DNA of 64,000 bases from NCBI GenBank assembly GCA_023230585.1, contig JALNXB010000007.1, forward strand, positions 7,730 to 71,729. The letters are read 5' to 3'. Made by a program: the position numbers and the translations under genes. Of the stretch, positions 18,508-28,301 are shown piece after piece. The notes beneath the pieces are model-generated. The model did no database searches. It saw only the letters and a program-made list of their open reading frames with translations, and had not been told where the DNA came from. Positions within the stretch are counted from its first letter, which is position 1, and each line of letters starts with the position of its first letter. The stretch comes from a bacterium (GTDB lineage Bacteria; Ratteibacteria; UBA8468; B48-G9; JAFGKM01).

Positions 18508-19326
18508 ATGAGTAAAATAAGACAACCCGCAGTTGATAACTATTTTTACCCCGGCACAAAGACAAAATTGCTGGAGACATTAGAGATACTTACAAACCAA
18601 CAATCAATAAAAGAAGCAGTTGTTTCTGTAATATGTCCACATGCCGGTTATATATTTTCTGGCGCTACGGCAGGTATGGTATATAGCAATATTATTATAC
18701 CTGAAACAGTTATCCTTCTTGGGCCCAACCATCAAGGGTACGGAGAACCTTTTGGGGTTTCAAGTTCAGAATATTGGCGTACTCCTCTCGGAGAAATAAA
18801 GATAGATACTGACATTGCAAAAGATTTAGTATCAGAAAGCAGATATTTAGAGTTTGACGATATATCTCATAAATCAGAACATTCTCTTGAGGTTCAAATA
18901 CCTTTTATACAGTTCTTCAACCCACAAACTGAAATTGTTCCCATATCTCTATCTGGTTATATTGATAACCCTGCTTGGGTTGAGATAGGAGAATCAATTG
19001 CAAAAGTAATACAAAAATATAATCCTATAAAAAATGTGTTAATTATTGCAAGTACTGATATGAACCACTACGAATCTCAAGAAAATACAGAAGAAAAAGA
19101 CAAATATGCTATAGAAACAATCTTATCACTCGATGAAAACCTATTGATTGAAAGAATAGCAGAAAAGAATATTTCGATGTGTGGGTATGGAGCTGTGATT
19201 GCAACAATAGTTGCCTCTAAAGAACTCGGTGCAAAAGAAACATCTCTTATTGAATATACTACAAGTGGTGCCAGAAATAAGGATTATTCTCAAGTAGTAG
19301 GATATGCTGGAATTATAATAAAATAA
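18508..19326 (+). CDS. Memo-family protein (AmmeMemoRadiSam system protein B)
   Basis: 272 aa, full length. It starts with IRQPAVDNYFYPG. The family metal or active-site signatures are CPHAGYIFSGATA, LLGPNHQGYG, HSLEVQIPFIQ and ASTDMNHYES. MEMO proteins are structurally related to extradiol dioxygenases, and their bacterial role is unresolved. AGGAG precedes the ATG. It lies 24 nt downstream of the HD-GYP gene and may be cotranscribed. The AMMECR1 partner is separate at 7953. The third component, the AmrS-type radical SAM protein, is not in the window. Confidence 0.9.
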   Translation: MSKIRQPAVDNYFYPGTKTKLLETLEILTNQQSIKEAVVSVICPHAGYIFSGATAGMVYSNIIIPETVILLGPNHQGYGEPFGVSSSEYWRTPLGEIKIDTDIAKDLVSESRYLEFDDISHKSEHSLEVQIPFIQFFNPQTEIVPISLSGYIDNPAWVEIGESIAKVIQKYNPIKNVLIIASTDMNHYESQENTEEKDKYAIETILSLDENLLIERIAEKNISMCGYGAVIATIVASKELGAKETSLIEYTTSGARNKDYSQVVGYAGIIIK

Positions 19327-19347
19327 TAAATTTCTGTAAGGAGTAAG

Positions 19348-21309
19348 GTGTTTATTTTGTGGATTGTTTGGCTAATTATTCTACTTTTTAATAGTTTCTC
19401 TTTATCGTTGTTATATTACAAAAAAGAGAAGTTCGCTTTTATTTTATTAAGTATATCTATATTCTTCTATTCTCAGATTCTTGGGATATTCACTCTATTA
19501 GGTTTGCTTAAAATACTCCACCCTGTTTACATTACCCTATCTTTTTTATGTATATCTTTGGGGTTCTATTTTTTATCAAAAAAGAAAGGTACATTTGAGT
19601 CTTTACAAAAACAGGTGTATGTAACCTGGAACCCCCTCCTTAGTATCCCTTTTTTTATTTTAATTGGAACCTATTTTATAAGTTCGTACTATAGAATGCC
19701 ATTAGCCCCGTTAACAACAGACGGGCTGTTATACCATCTTCCATTTGCAGTAGAATTTGCAAAGACCCGTAGTATAGACTTTACTCCTATTTTTTTTAAT
19801 GATATTTCAATGACATACTACCCACAAGGTGGAACAATCTTTTATCTGTTTACAATGTATTCTGGCAAAGAATTTCTTTTAAAGTTTACTCAGTTACCTT
19901 TTATATTTATGGGAGCAATTTCCCTCTACCTTATATCAGAAGAGAATGGTTTTTCAAAATTAAGTAGAATTGGAATATTCTGTATATTCTGTTTAATTAA
20001 GCCAATAATAAAAGAATCCTTTTTATGTTATGTTGACATTCTTATGGCAACATCTTTTATATCAGCGCTATACTGCTTTTCATCAAAAAGAAAAAATATT
20101 GTTCCTATGGGAATCTTATCTGCGGCATTACTGATGTCTATAAAGAATTATGTTCTAATATACCTTATTTTAATAATTCCTTTCATTTTCTTAAAAAAGA
20201 AAGGCAAAATACCAAAAAAATTATTGTTCCTATCTATTATTTTCTTTTTATTTGCTGGCTGTTTTACTTATATAAGGAATTTTTTAATAATAAAAAATCC
20301 ATTATTTCCAGCCAATATATCTTTAGGAAATATAACAATTTTTCAAGGGTTATTATCTTTTCATAAAAAAACTTTTATAGAATCTTTAAAGACGATTTTC
20401 GAACTTTTTATGAACCCTATATCAGATGTTGACCCCTCTAAATACATATCTTTTATTTTATTCTTTTCTTTACTTATATCTATACCCTTATCTTTGTTTA
20501 AAAAAGATAAGACGATTTTTTATATTCTACTAACCGTACCTTTATCAATTTTGATATATATCGTTGCCATACCCTCTGTTGTATATCAAATTAGGCACCT
20601 ACTACCTATTTACGGAGCTTTATCCCTGTCTGTTGGGTATCTCTTTAAGGATACCAAAAAACTGCAATTTCTACCTTTTGTCTTATGTGGTTTTTTAGTA
20701 ATTAATAACCTGATAGCAGAGATTGCAATTTTTCAAACAATTTTTCTTGCTTCCATCCTTTTTATTATTTTTATTTTTTTCTATAAAAAAAAGAAGTATC
20801 TATTATCTTTTGTTTTCCCTATATGTATTTTTCTTATGTTGTTGGGTTGGACTTTAACTTTAACTTCCGATATGTATAACAACACCAAATACGAAACTTG
20901 GAAAATGTTTTATGGGGCTAAATCGGATTTATGGAAATTTATTAATGAAAATTCTCAACAACCAAAAAATATTAGTTATATAGGTGATTTTCTTATATAT
21001 CCGTTTTATGGCAATAATTATCAGAATAATATTCTTTATCAATCTATAAATAGTATAGAAACTATACCTATTCATAAAATGTCTATGGAAGAAAAGTTGT
21101 TTTCTGTTAAAGATTTTGAAAAACTTTATAGAAAAGATTTTTCCTATCAACTCTGGCGTACTGGTTTAGAAACAAAAAAAGTTGACTGGATTATATTGAA
21201 AAATGATAGATTTTACCTTGAAAAGGAATGGATACAGAAAAACTTAGATAGTTTTCAAATGATTTTCTCTAATGAATTTGCCACCATTTATGCTACCACC
21301 TTTTACTAA
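19348..21309 (+). CDS. Polytopic membrane protein, GT-C (GT39/PMT-like) glycosyltransferase candidate
   Basis: 653 aa with 12 or more hydrophobic helices. The first large external loop contains TTDGLLYHLPFAVEFA and MTYYPQGGTIFYLF, resembling the acidic loop of GT-C enzymes that use polyprenyl-phosphate sugars. The short hydrophilic C-terminus (KVDWIILKNDRFYLEKEW) is typical of such proteins. The start is GTG with AAGGAG four bases upstream. It is convergent with and overlaps the AsmA-like gene by 4 nt. Sugar and acceptor are unknown; a polymerase or flippase is a less likely alternative. Confidence 0.6.
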   Translation: MFILWIVWLIILLFNSFSLSLLYYKKEKFAFILLSISIFFYSQILGIFTLLGLLKILHPVYITLSFLCISLGFYFLSKKKGTFESLQKQVYVTWNPLLSIPFFILIGTYFISSYYRMPLAPLTTDGLLYHLPFAVEFAKTRSIDFTPIFFNDISMTYYPQGGTIFYLFTMYSGKEFLLKFTQLPFIFMGAISLYLISEENGFSKLSRIGIFCIFCLIKPIIKESFLCYVDILMATSFISALYCFSSKRKNIVPMGILSAALLMSIKNYVLIYLILIIPFIFLKKKGKIPKKLLFLSIIFFLFAGCFTYIRNFLIIKNPLFPANISLGNITIFQGLLSFHKKTFIESLKTIFELFMNPISDVDPSKYISFILFFSLLISIPLSLFKKDKTIFYILLTVPLSILIYIVAIPSVVYQIRHLLPIYGALSLSVGYLFKDTKKLQFLPFVLCGFLVINNLIAEIAIFQTIFLASILFIIFIFFYKKKKYLLSFVFPICIFLMLLGWTLTLTSDMYNNTKYETWKMFYGAKSDLWKFINENSQQPKNISYIGDFLIYPFYGNNYQNNILYQSINSIETIPIHKMSMEEKLFSVKDFEKLYRKDFSYQLWRTGLETKKVDWIILKNDRFYLEKEWIQKNLDSFQMIFSNEFATIYATTFY

Positions 21310-21902
21310 GGGGTCTTCAGTTGTTCGGCTATAATATTAACAAGTTCTTCTATTTTGATAGTATTGGTTTTTTTATCCACAGAAAGGTTTACTCCTCCAA
21401 AAAGTCCACTTTTAACCAACAATTGTTTACCACCTTTTTCACCAGCAAGCCCTTCCACAGTTAGGTATCCGTTATTAACTGTTATCTTGCCAGACATCTG
21501 ACTGTACCCAAAATTTGAACTTCCTAAGGTCTTTATAGGGTTACCACCACCCATAGAGGATAAAACCTTGACTGCTTCAAAATTCATCAATTGTTTTATA
21601 CCTTTTTTTCTTATAGATTTAAACGTCATTTCCAAAGAAAGAGTCTTGTTTACAAAGAACCCTTTACCTTCAGCATCTAAAATACCTGAGATATAAATTT
21701 CTTCGTTAAGACTATGAACAATTTGAGCAAGATTTGTATTATTTATTCCAAATTCAAACAAGATGTCAGGTTTATTGGACAACTCAGAAATGTTGTATAA
21801 AATACTTCCGTTTCCATTGTAAAACCGAAAGGTTCCTGCACCAACAAATTTTTCATTAAAAACACTCTCAAAATTTAAAATTTTTAAGTTTTTTAAACTC
21901 AT
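21306..21902 (-). pseudogene. C-terminal part of a frameshifted AsmA-like gene
   Basis: 198 aa from the first ATG of this frame. The frame stays open upstream to about 22018, where it can be joined to the N-terminal part by one extra A in a nine-A run. The text resembles the C-terminal region of AsmA/YhdP/YdbH-type proteins (GTFRFYNGNGSI, GILDAEGKGFFVNKTLSLEM, SGKITVNNGYLTVEG). It ends in TAG and overlaps the convergent membrane-protein gene. Whether it is translated depends on slippage or on a sequencing error. Confidence 0.65.
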
Positions 21903-21985
21903 CTCTTCGACGTTTAAGATTTTTTCAGTAGTATCAAACCTAAAATTTTTAAAATCTAAATCAAGAAAAGAGAGGTTGGGAAGAT

Positions 21986-22906
21986 TTAGGGATAGAGAAC
22001 CATCAAATTGGAGTTTTTTTTTATATTGGTAACCTTAAAGTCATTTAATATAGCACTACCACCTTGAATATTAAGTTTATATTTATCTCTTATTTCAAGA
22101 GGAAGTAATTTAAAAAATTCCTCAAGGTTCATATTATCTGTGTTAAAACTCAAGTTAAACTCATCATAACTAACATCTCCGTTGAAAGATATTTTGCCAC
22201 CAAAAGCATTAGATATATACCCGTTATTAATTTTTGCGCTCTTCTTTGAAATATCATAAACACCTTTAACATAAGCCATAAACTTAGCGTCTTCTGAGGT
22301 GGCAAGGTCTTTAATATTAACATCAAATGAGATTGTCTGTAGTTTTTCTTGGCCTGTTGATACAAAATTTGCAGTCCCAAAAACCGTACCTGAAAAAGGT
22401 AGGTTTAAATCAAAAATCTGTTTTATCTCTTCAATTTCTACACCTTTAAACTCAACTGATGTATTAAAATTGCCTTTTCCCCAGTTTTCAAGAAAACCTT
22501 TTATTTCAAGAGTACCAACTTTTTCAATCTCAATATTGGTTCTATCTACATTGATTGTCTGCCCTTTAAAACTGCCAGAGAAAGACCCCTTAATTGATAT
22601 ATCCCTCTTTGTATCTTTTAGGACAACATCCCCTGGAGCAGAAAAAGCAAAGGCTTTTCTTAGAAACATCGGTCTAACCTTTAACTCTTTCAAAAATAGA
22701 GAAAAAAGCGGTGTAGAAACATCTATTTTATTTACAAAAATTGATGGGAATTTACAAGAAACTGTATCTATATTTATTGTATCGGTAGGTAAGGAAGCAA
22801 TTTTTTTAACAATAAACCGTTCTGATGCCTTAACAAAAAATAAATATTGTAGGATAATTACCGTAAAAAGAAGGATTACAATAATTGTACTTCTTCTTGT
22901 TTTCAT
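21986..22906 (-). CDS. AsmA/YdbH-like envelope protein, N-terminal part
   Basis: 306 aa. One N-terminal membrane anchor (TIIVILLFTVIILQYLFFV) is followed by beta-rich repeats typical of AsmA-like bridge proteins (FSGTVFGTANFVSTG, DVNIKDLATSEDAKF, NGYISNAFGGKISFNG). The family moves phospholipids between membranes or controls outer-membrane assembly. After FKVTNIKK the frame hits nine A residues and stops 11 codons later. Adding one A restores a frame reading KKKLQFDGSLSLNLPNLSF that runs into the downstream part, giving about 533 aa in total. The intact protein would fit with the Mla genes upstream. Confidence 0.7.
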   Translation of the reverse strand: MKTRRSTIIVILLFTVIILQYLFFVKASERFIVKKIASLPTDTINIDTVSCKFPSIFVNKIDVSTPLFSLFLKELKVRPMFLRKAFAFSAPGDVVLKDTKRDISIKGSFSGSFKGQTINVDRTNIEIEKVGTLEIKGFLENWGKGNFNTSVEFKGVEIEEIKQIFDLNLPFSGTVFGTANFVSTGQEKLQTISFDVNIKDLATSEDAKFMAYVKGVYDISKKSAKINNGYISNAFGGKISFNGDVSYDEFNLSFNTDNMNLEEFFKLLPLEIRDKYKLNIQGGSAILNDFKVTNIKKNSNLMVLYP

Positions 22907-22918
22907 TTTATAAAAAGA

Positions 22919-23932
22919 TTATCTTTTTCTGGAAGTAGCAGGTTTACTTTGCCTTCTCTCTGTTTCTCCAACAACTCCAAAAAGAATTCTTCCTGTCGAT
23001 GTTTGGATAGTGCTATCAACAATAACATCTATAATTTTACCTGTATGTTTTGATGCATCTTCAACAACAACCATAGTACCGTCCTCAAGATATCCTACCC
23101 CCTGCCCTGATTCTTTACCTTCTTTGATTATCTTTATAGAAATGCTTTCTCCACTCATTAAACTCGGTTTCATCAAGGTAGCAAGAGTATTCAAATTGAG
23201 TACTTTAATATTCTGTATTTCTGCAATCTTTGAAAGGTTAAAATCATTTGTTAGAATATCTGCATCAAGATCTGATGCAAGTTTGACAAGTTTTACATCA
23301 ACCTCTTCAATATCTGGGTAATCAGCATCGTATATCTTCACATCTATTTTCCCATCGTGCCTCATTTTATTCAAAATATCCAACCCTCTTCTGCCTCGTT
23401 GCCTCTTTATTTCGCTTGACGCATCAGATAGAGCGTGCATCTCCTTTATTACAAATTTGGGTATCACCATTGCGTTAGGAATAAAACCACTCTTTGCAAG
23501 TTCGTGTACCCGCCCATCTATCAGAACGCTTGTATCAATAACTACAATCTTTTCTCTATTTTTGATACCGTGTATTGCTGGAAAAATAAACCCAAGTTCT
23601 TCCAGACCTTTAAGACCAATCATTATTCCAAGATATGAGAAAACAAAGTATAGTATAAACCTCAGATATTTTTCAACATCAGGATTCTCTATTGGAATAA
23701 GCAGAATAAATCCAGCCAAAAGAATTGCTGTAATAAGCCCCCCTATAAGACCGGATATTGCAAGAAAAAGTTTTTTTATAGGTATCTTTTCTATTAAAAT
23801 TTCTATCCCTACTATTATAATAGAACCCACTAAACCTACCAAAGCACCTGTTATCCGTTTCTGAGGTAAAGAATAGAACCCCGTTATAATACTTAAAAGT
23901 ATAAAAAATATTCTTATTATATATACACCCAT
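22919..23932 (-). CDS. PIN-TRAM membrane protein (YacL family)
   Basis: 337 aa. Four membrane helices cover ~1-110. A PIN-type ribonuclease domain covers ~125-250 with acidic residues in VVIDTSVLIDGRV, DIEEVDVKL and DILTNDFNL. A TRAM domain closes the protein (GQGVGYLEDGTMVVVEDA). The ATG at 23932 is preferred because AAAGGTG lies 9 nt upstream and the protein then begins directly with MGVYIIRIFF; ATG at 23941 and TTG at 23965 are alternatives. YacL-like proteins often neighbour radA, as here. The RNA target is unknown. Confidence 0.85.
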   Translation of the reverse strand: MGVYIIRIFFILLSIITGFYSLPQKRITGALVGLVGSIIIVGIEILIEKIPIKKLFLAISGLIGGLITAILLAGFILLIPIENPDVEKYLRFILYFVFSYLGIMIGLKGLEELGFIFPAIHGIKNREKIVVIDTSVLIDGRVHELAKSGFIPNAMVIPKFVIKEMHALSDASSEIKRQRGRRGLDILNKMRHDGKIDVKIYDADYPDIEEVDVKLVKLASDLDADILTNDFNLSKIAEIQNIKVLNLNTLATLMKPSLMSGESISIKIIKEGKESGQGVGYLEDGTMVVVEDASKHTGKIIDVIVDSTIQTSTGRILFGVVGETERRQSKPATSRKR

Positions 23933-24225
23933 TTTCTGCATCACCTTTCTCGTAAATATTCGCAAACACTAACGCATTGCTCGTTATAGAAATCAAGAAA
24001 AACTACCCGCACCTTTTATCCCCTTATGCTAAAACTTCAAAAAATAAGTTTTGCCTCTTTGCAAGTCGAACCCTACTAAGGAGAGGAATAGGTAATTTCC
24101 CATTTCTACATAAACCTGACGGTGTTCACAAAGAATTCACCCTTTCGTTAAAATAATTATAAATTATGCTCTTATTCAACAATATTTTACTATATATTTA
24201 TATATTATGCAACTGTAGCACTACA

Positions 24226-25581
24226 TTATAACTTGATAAACATTGAAATCACTTCTTTTAGCCACTTAACAGGAACTATCTCAATATTGGTTTTTCCAGT
24301 AACATCTTTAACGTTAACCTCAGGAACAACTGCAGTTTTAAACCCAAGTCTTTCCGCTTCTTTAACTCTTCTATTTACGTGCGAAATGTGTCTTATTTCT
24401 CCTGTTAAAGCAATCTCTCCCATAAAAATTGAACCTTCAGCAAGTGGAGAATCTTTTAAAGAAGAAACACAAGATACTGCTACGGCAAGGTCAGAGGATG
24501 TTTCAGAAATTTTTAGACCGCCTCCTGTGTTACAGTATACATCAAAGGTGTTAAAGGTTAAATGAAGTTTTTTTTCTAATACAGCTAAAATCATAGAAAC
24601 CCTATTGTAGTCAAGCCCTAACACAGACCTTTTAGGGATACCGTAATAAGAAGGTGTAACCAGACTTTGTATCTCAACAAGAAGAGTTCGAGAACCTTCC
24701 TGATTAGGAAAAATAACTGAACCAGAGAGGTTTTGACTTAAAGAAGGTAAAAATAGAGACGACGCATCTGGAATCTCTTGCAACCCTTTCTCTTCCATAC
24801 TAAACACACCTATTTCAGAAGTTGATCCAAAACGATTTTTTGTAGCTCTTAAAATTCTTAGGTTTGACCTTGCCTCTCCTTCAAAAGAGAGGACAGTATC
24901 AACTACGTGTTCAAGGAGTTTTGGACCAGCAATAACACCTTCTTTGGTTATATGTCCTATAAGAAAAACGGAAGAACCGCTATTTTTTGAGTAGTTAAGG
25001 AAATAGTTTGCATTCTCTCGAATTTGAGTAACAGAACCCGGAGTTGAAGGTATATCTGAATCAAATACCGTCTGAATTGAGTCAACAATAGTAAAATCAG
25101 GATTTAAAGTTTCAAGGGCGTCTTTGACAGACAACATATCGGTTGTGCAGAGAAGATACAAAGATTCAGAACCAAGTCCAAGTCTTTCAGCACGAATCTT
25201 AACCTGTGTTTTCGACTCTTCAGCACTTATATAAAGCACCTTACACCCAAGTTCAGAAAGTTTGCCTGCTATAGACAAAAGCAGAGTAGATTTACCTATC
25301 CCTGGTTCGCCAGCCATAAGAACAAGACTGCCGTGAACTACGCCACCGCCCATAACCCTATCAAACTCTCTTATGTTTGTGTTCACTCTTGAAACTTTTT
25401 CAACTTGTATTTCATTAAGTTGTTCTGGTTTTGATAATCCTATAACACTCTTTTTGGTTTTACCTGTGAACTCCTCAATAAGAGTGTTCCAACCACCACA
25501 ATCAGGACATTTACCCAACCATCTTACTGTCTGATACCCACATTCAGAACAAGCAAATATTGTTCTACTATTTTTTTTCAT
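24226..25581 (-). CDS. radA: DNA repair protein RadA
   Basis: 451 aa. The N-terminal zinc finger has C11, C14, C25 and C28. A RecA-like ATPase follows with Walker A GEPGIGKSTLLL, then the RadA-specific KNRFGS motif (RATKNRFGSTSE). The C-terminal Lon-protease-like domain contains SSDLAVAVSCVSSL and GEIALTGEIRHI. RadA drives branch migration during recombinational repair. The ATG at 25581 is chosen because the zinc finger starts right after it and it sits 4 nt beyond the mlaD stop. An upstream frame start would overlap mlaD. Confidence 0.95.
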   Translation of the reverse strand: MKKNSRTIFACSECGYQTVRWLGKCPDCGGWNTLIEEFTGKTKKSVIGLSKPEQLNEIQVEKVSRVNTNIREFDRVMGGGVVHGSLVLMAGEPGIGKSTLLLSIAGKLSELGCKVLYISAEESKTQVKIRAERLGLGSESLYLLCTTDMLSVKDALETLNPDFTIVDSIQTVFDSDIPSTPGSVTQIRENANYFLNYSKNSGSSVFLIGHITKEGVIAGPKLLEHVVDTVLSFEGEARSNLRILRATKNRFGSTSEIGVFSMEEKGLQEIPDASSLFLPSLSQNLSGSVIFPNQEGSRTLLVEIQSLVTPSYYGIPKRSVLGLDYNRVSMILAVLEKKLHLTFNTFDVYCNTGGGLKISETSSDLAVAVSCVSSLKDSPLAEGSIFMGEIALTGEIRHISHVNRRVKEAERLGFKTAVVPEVNVKDVTGKTNIEIVPVKWLKEVISMFIKL

Positions 25582-25585
25582 ATAC

Positions 25586-26761
25586 TCAATTTCTTCTTCT
25601 AATAAAAAGTTTCCAAGGGTTTGCTTTAATATCTTTAACAAAATCTAAAACTTCCTTATATAGTTCTTCATTGCTAACAAACTGTCCCACACTTCCTTTT
25701 CCTTCATTTATGTTTAATAAAAGTTTGTTCAGTTCGTCTGAAAATAGACTTATCTTTTCAGCAGTCTCTTTGAACTGTGATGTTGATTCCTGTAAAAGAG
25801 TCATTTCTGTTTTTATTTGACCAAGAAGTTCTTTTTCTTTCATCAATTCAGAAATTAAACCTTCATTTTGCAGTTTTGTAAAAAATTCCTGTATAGGTAG
25901 CGAAGTCTTTTTAACCTCTTTTGAAGTGTCTTCAATAAAAACCTGCATTCCTTCAGCCACAGATTTAAATTCTTTTGCAGCACCAGATATTTCATCAAAC
26001 ATTTTACCTGACTTTTTCCCTTCAACTGCAAGGGCTCTAATATCTTCCATAGTCAGTTCCATTTTATCTTTTCCTGATACCAGAAGAAGATTGGCGTTGT
26101 CGACCAACTCTTCCAGTTTTGGTGTCTGAGTTACAACCATATCCTGTATGCTTTTATTGGTTTCTGATAACTCTTGTGCCATACCTTCCATCTGTTCAAA
26201 AAAGTTATCAATTCTTTCAGTAGCAGACGCTGCCCCTTTAACCAATCTACCAATATTCACCTGAACATCTTTTTCTCCTGTAATGTTTCGTACATCTCCA
26301 AGAATATCGTTAAACCTAACAACTATACTCTGACCAACATCAGCTATTCTTTCAAGAGACAAAGGATTATCTCCCTCAACAGTTTCTCCAGCACTGATAT
26401 ATTCTTGCTTCTGGCTAGGCGCTATTTCTATATATTTTTCACCTATAATACCGAGAGTCTGTATAGTTATCCTGCTATACCGTGCTATCTTTACATCCTG
26501 CCTTATCTTCATCTTCACAAGAACTTTCGGGGCAACATCATATACAATATCTATAGATTTTACTTCCCCCACCCTAACTCCACTTACTCTAACAGGAGAC
26601 CCTACCTCTAAACCTGACACATAATCAAAAGACGCAGTAAGATCATACCCCCTATATTTGCCACCCTTAGCTTGTATAACAACAAACAATACAAGAGCAA
26701 ACAGAGCTGTTAAAATAAAAAAACCAACCTTTATTTCTGTGGAAAAACTATTTTTTTTCAT
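25586..26761 (-). CDS. mlaD: MCE/MlaD-family substrate-binding protein
   Basis: 391 aa. One membrane anchor (VGFFILTALFALVLFVVIQA) is followed by the MCE domain (FDYVSGLEVGSPVRVSGVRVGEV, ITIQTLGIIGEKYIEI). A long coiled coil follows (~160-370), as in periplasm-spanning MCE proteins. It binds lipid substrate for the MlaE/MlaF transporter encoded just upstream. The ATG at 26761 has GGGAG seven bases upstream and overlaps the mlaF stop by 14 nt. Confidence 0.9.
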   Translation of the reverse strand: MKKNSFSTEIKVGFFILTALFALVLFVVIQAKGGKYRGYDLTASFDYVSGLEVGSPVRVSGVRVGEVKSIDIVYDVAPKVLVKMKIRQDVKIARYSRITIQTLGIIGEKYIEIAPSQKQEYISAGETVEGDNPLSLERIADVGQSIVVRFNDILGDVRNITGEKDVQVNIGRLVKGAASATERIDNFFEQMEGMAQELSETNKSIQDMVVTQTPKLEELVDNANLLLVSGKDKMELTMEDIRALAVEGKKSGKMFDEISGAAKEFKSVAEGMQVFIEDTSKEVKKTSLPIQEFFTKLQNEGLISELMKEKELLGQIKTEMTLLQESTSQFKETAEKISLFSDELNKLLLNINEGKGSVGQFVSNEELYKEVLDFVKDIKANPWKLFIRRRN

Positions 26762-27500
26762 TGGACACTCCCTTTTCAATAAAACTTTGAATAATGGGAT
26801 TATTACTCTTCTTTTTCAATTCTTCAAAAGTTCCTATATCTTCTATCACACCGTTGTTTATAAGAGCAATCCTATCAGAGATAAAGGAAGCAAGTTTAAC
26901 ATCGTGAGTAACAGTAATATCTGTGGTTTTAAATTTAATGTGTATATCTCTGATAAGGTTCATTATACTTTCGCTTGTTATTGGGTCTAATCCTGTTGTT
27001 GGCTCATCATAAAAAAGCATTTTAGGTTTTGAAATCAAAGCTCTGGCTATTGAAACCCTCTTTTTCATACCTCCGCTAAGTTGTTCAGGCAAAAAATCTT
27101 CAACATTTTCCATCCCAACATCTTTAAGTATATCAATTGCCATACCTTTTATCTTATCCTCAGAGTAATCTGTATGGTAAAGATAATAAAAACCCACGTT
27201 TTCCCATACACGTAAAGAATCAAGAAGAGCTGAATTTTGAAACACCATACCTATTTTACTGCGAGTTGACATAAATTCCTTTTCATTCATACTATCGGTT
27301 CTTTTGCCAAACAAGTATACTTCACCAAAAGTCTTTTTAATGAGACCAAGTATTGCTTTCAATAAAACAGATTTTCCGCAACCGGAACTTCCCACTATAA
27401 CAAGAGATTCTCCTGCCAAAACACTTAAATTTACTCCCTTTAACACCTCCAACTCACCAAACCTTAATTGAAGGTCTTGAATTTTTATTATTTCATCCAT
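26748..27500 (-). CDS. mlaF: ABC transporter ATP-binding protein, MlaF type
   Basis: 250 aa, normal length. Walker A is GSSGCGKSVLLKA, the signature is LSGGMKKRVSIARAL, Walker B is MLFYDEPTTGLDP and the switch His is in VTHDVKLA. It powers lipid movement through the MlaE permease. The gene lies 6 nt after mlaE and overlaps mlaD, so the three are clearly one operon. Confidence 0.94.
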   Translation of the reverse strand: MDEIIKIQDLQLRFGELEVLKGVNLSVLAGESLVIVGSSGCGKSVLLKAILGLIKKTFGEVYLFGKRTDSMNEKEFMSTRSKIGMVFQNSALLDSLRVWENVGFYYLYHTDYSEDKIKGMAIDILKDVGMENVEDFLPEQLSGGMKKRVSIARALISKPKMLFYDEPTTGLDPITSESIMNLIRDIHIKFKTTDITVTHDVKLASFISDRIALINNGVIEDIGTFEELKKKSNNPIIQSFIEKGVSNEKK

Positions 27501-27506
27501 TATTTT

Positions 27507-28280
27507 TTAAATAAAGTAAAAAATTCCTGTCAGTATAAGGTTAGTCAAAATTATTAGGAAAAAAGAAACTACCACCGAATTTGTTGCCGCTTTACCAACA
27601 CCAACAGCGCCCCCTTCCGCCCTTAAACCTTCATGGGCAGAAACATTCATTATCACAACAGCAAAAACCAGTGATTTAGTAAACCCTACCAATAGGTCCT
27701 TAAATGTAATAAATCGGAAGGTCTGGTATAAAAACATACCTGAAGGTATATCTACAACAAAAACACCAACAATAAAACCACCAAGAATAGAAAGAAAAAA
27801 ACTGATAAGAAATAAGGCAGGCAAAGAAACTAACCCTGCAATTAATCTTGGTGTAACAAGATATGCTACAGGGTCAACAGCAAGCATTTTTAAGGAGTCT
27901 ATCTGTTCAGTTATTTTCATACTACCTATCTCTGCCGAAACTGAAGCCCCTACTCTTCCTGCAAGAACAAAAGCTACAAAGACAGGTCCAAGCTCCCTAA
28001 TCATTGAGATAGAAACTATGCTACCAGCATATATTTCAGCACCAAACTTCTTTAATGTATAGGCAGTCTCCATAATAAGAATCATACCTATAAAAGCAGA
28101 TATAATGCCTACCAATGGAAATGAATCTATCCCTATTTTTTCTATATGCTTTTGTATGTTGCCTCTTTTACCAGAAACAACTATATGTCGAAAGGAATTA
28201 AAAACGAGCATAAAAAGAGAGCCAAAATAACGTATTGCCTCAATAACTCCTTTACCGAGTTTTTCAGCACAATTTACCAT
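27507..28280 (-). CDS. mlaE: ABC transporter permease, MlaE type
   Basis: 257 aa with about five membrane helices. Conserved permease segments are GIISAFIGMILIMETAYTL, ELGPVFVAFVLAGRVGAS and AEIGSMKITEQIDSLKMLAVDP. It forms the inner-membrane channel for phospholipid transport with MlaF and MlaD. AAAGGTG lies upstream of the ATG. The gene follows dnaB after 21 nt. Confidence 0.94.
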   Translation of the reverse strand: MVNCAEKLGKGVIEAIRYFGSLFMLVFNSFRHIVVSGKRGNIQKHIEKIGIDSFPLVGIISAFIGMILIMETAYTLKKFGAEIYAGSIVSISMIRELGPVFVAFVLAGRVGASVSAEIGSMKITEQIDSLKMLAVDPVAYLVTPRLIAGLVSLPALFLISFFLSILGGFIVGVFVVDIPSGMFLYQTFRFITFKDLLVGFTKSLVFAVVIMNVSAHEGLRAEGGAVGVGKAATNSVVVSFFLIILTNLILTGIFYFI

Positions 28281-28301
28281 TTTTTAAAAACACCTTTTGC
28301 C

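Noticed and set aside
23933..24225. Possible riboswitch or small gene between radA and the PIN-TRAM gene
   Set aside because: Only a short AAAACTT/AAGTTTT hairpin and a repeat-like patch (AAGGGGATAAAAGG) were seen; no class-specific motif or coding frame.
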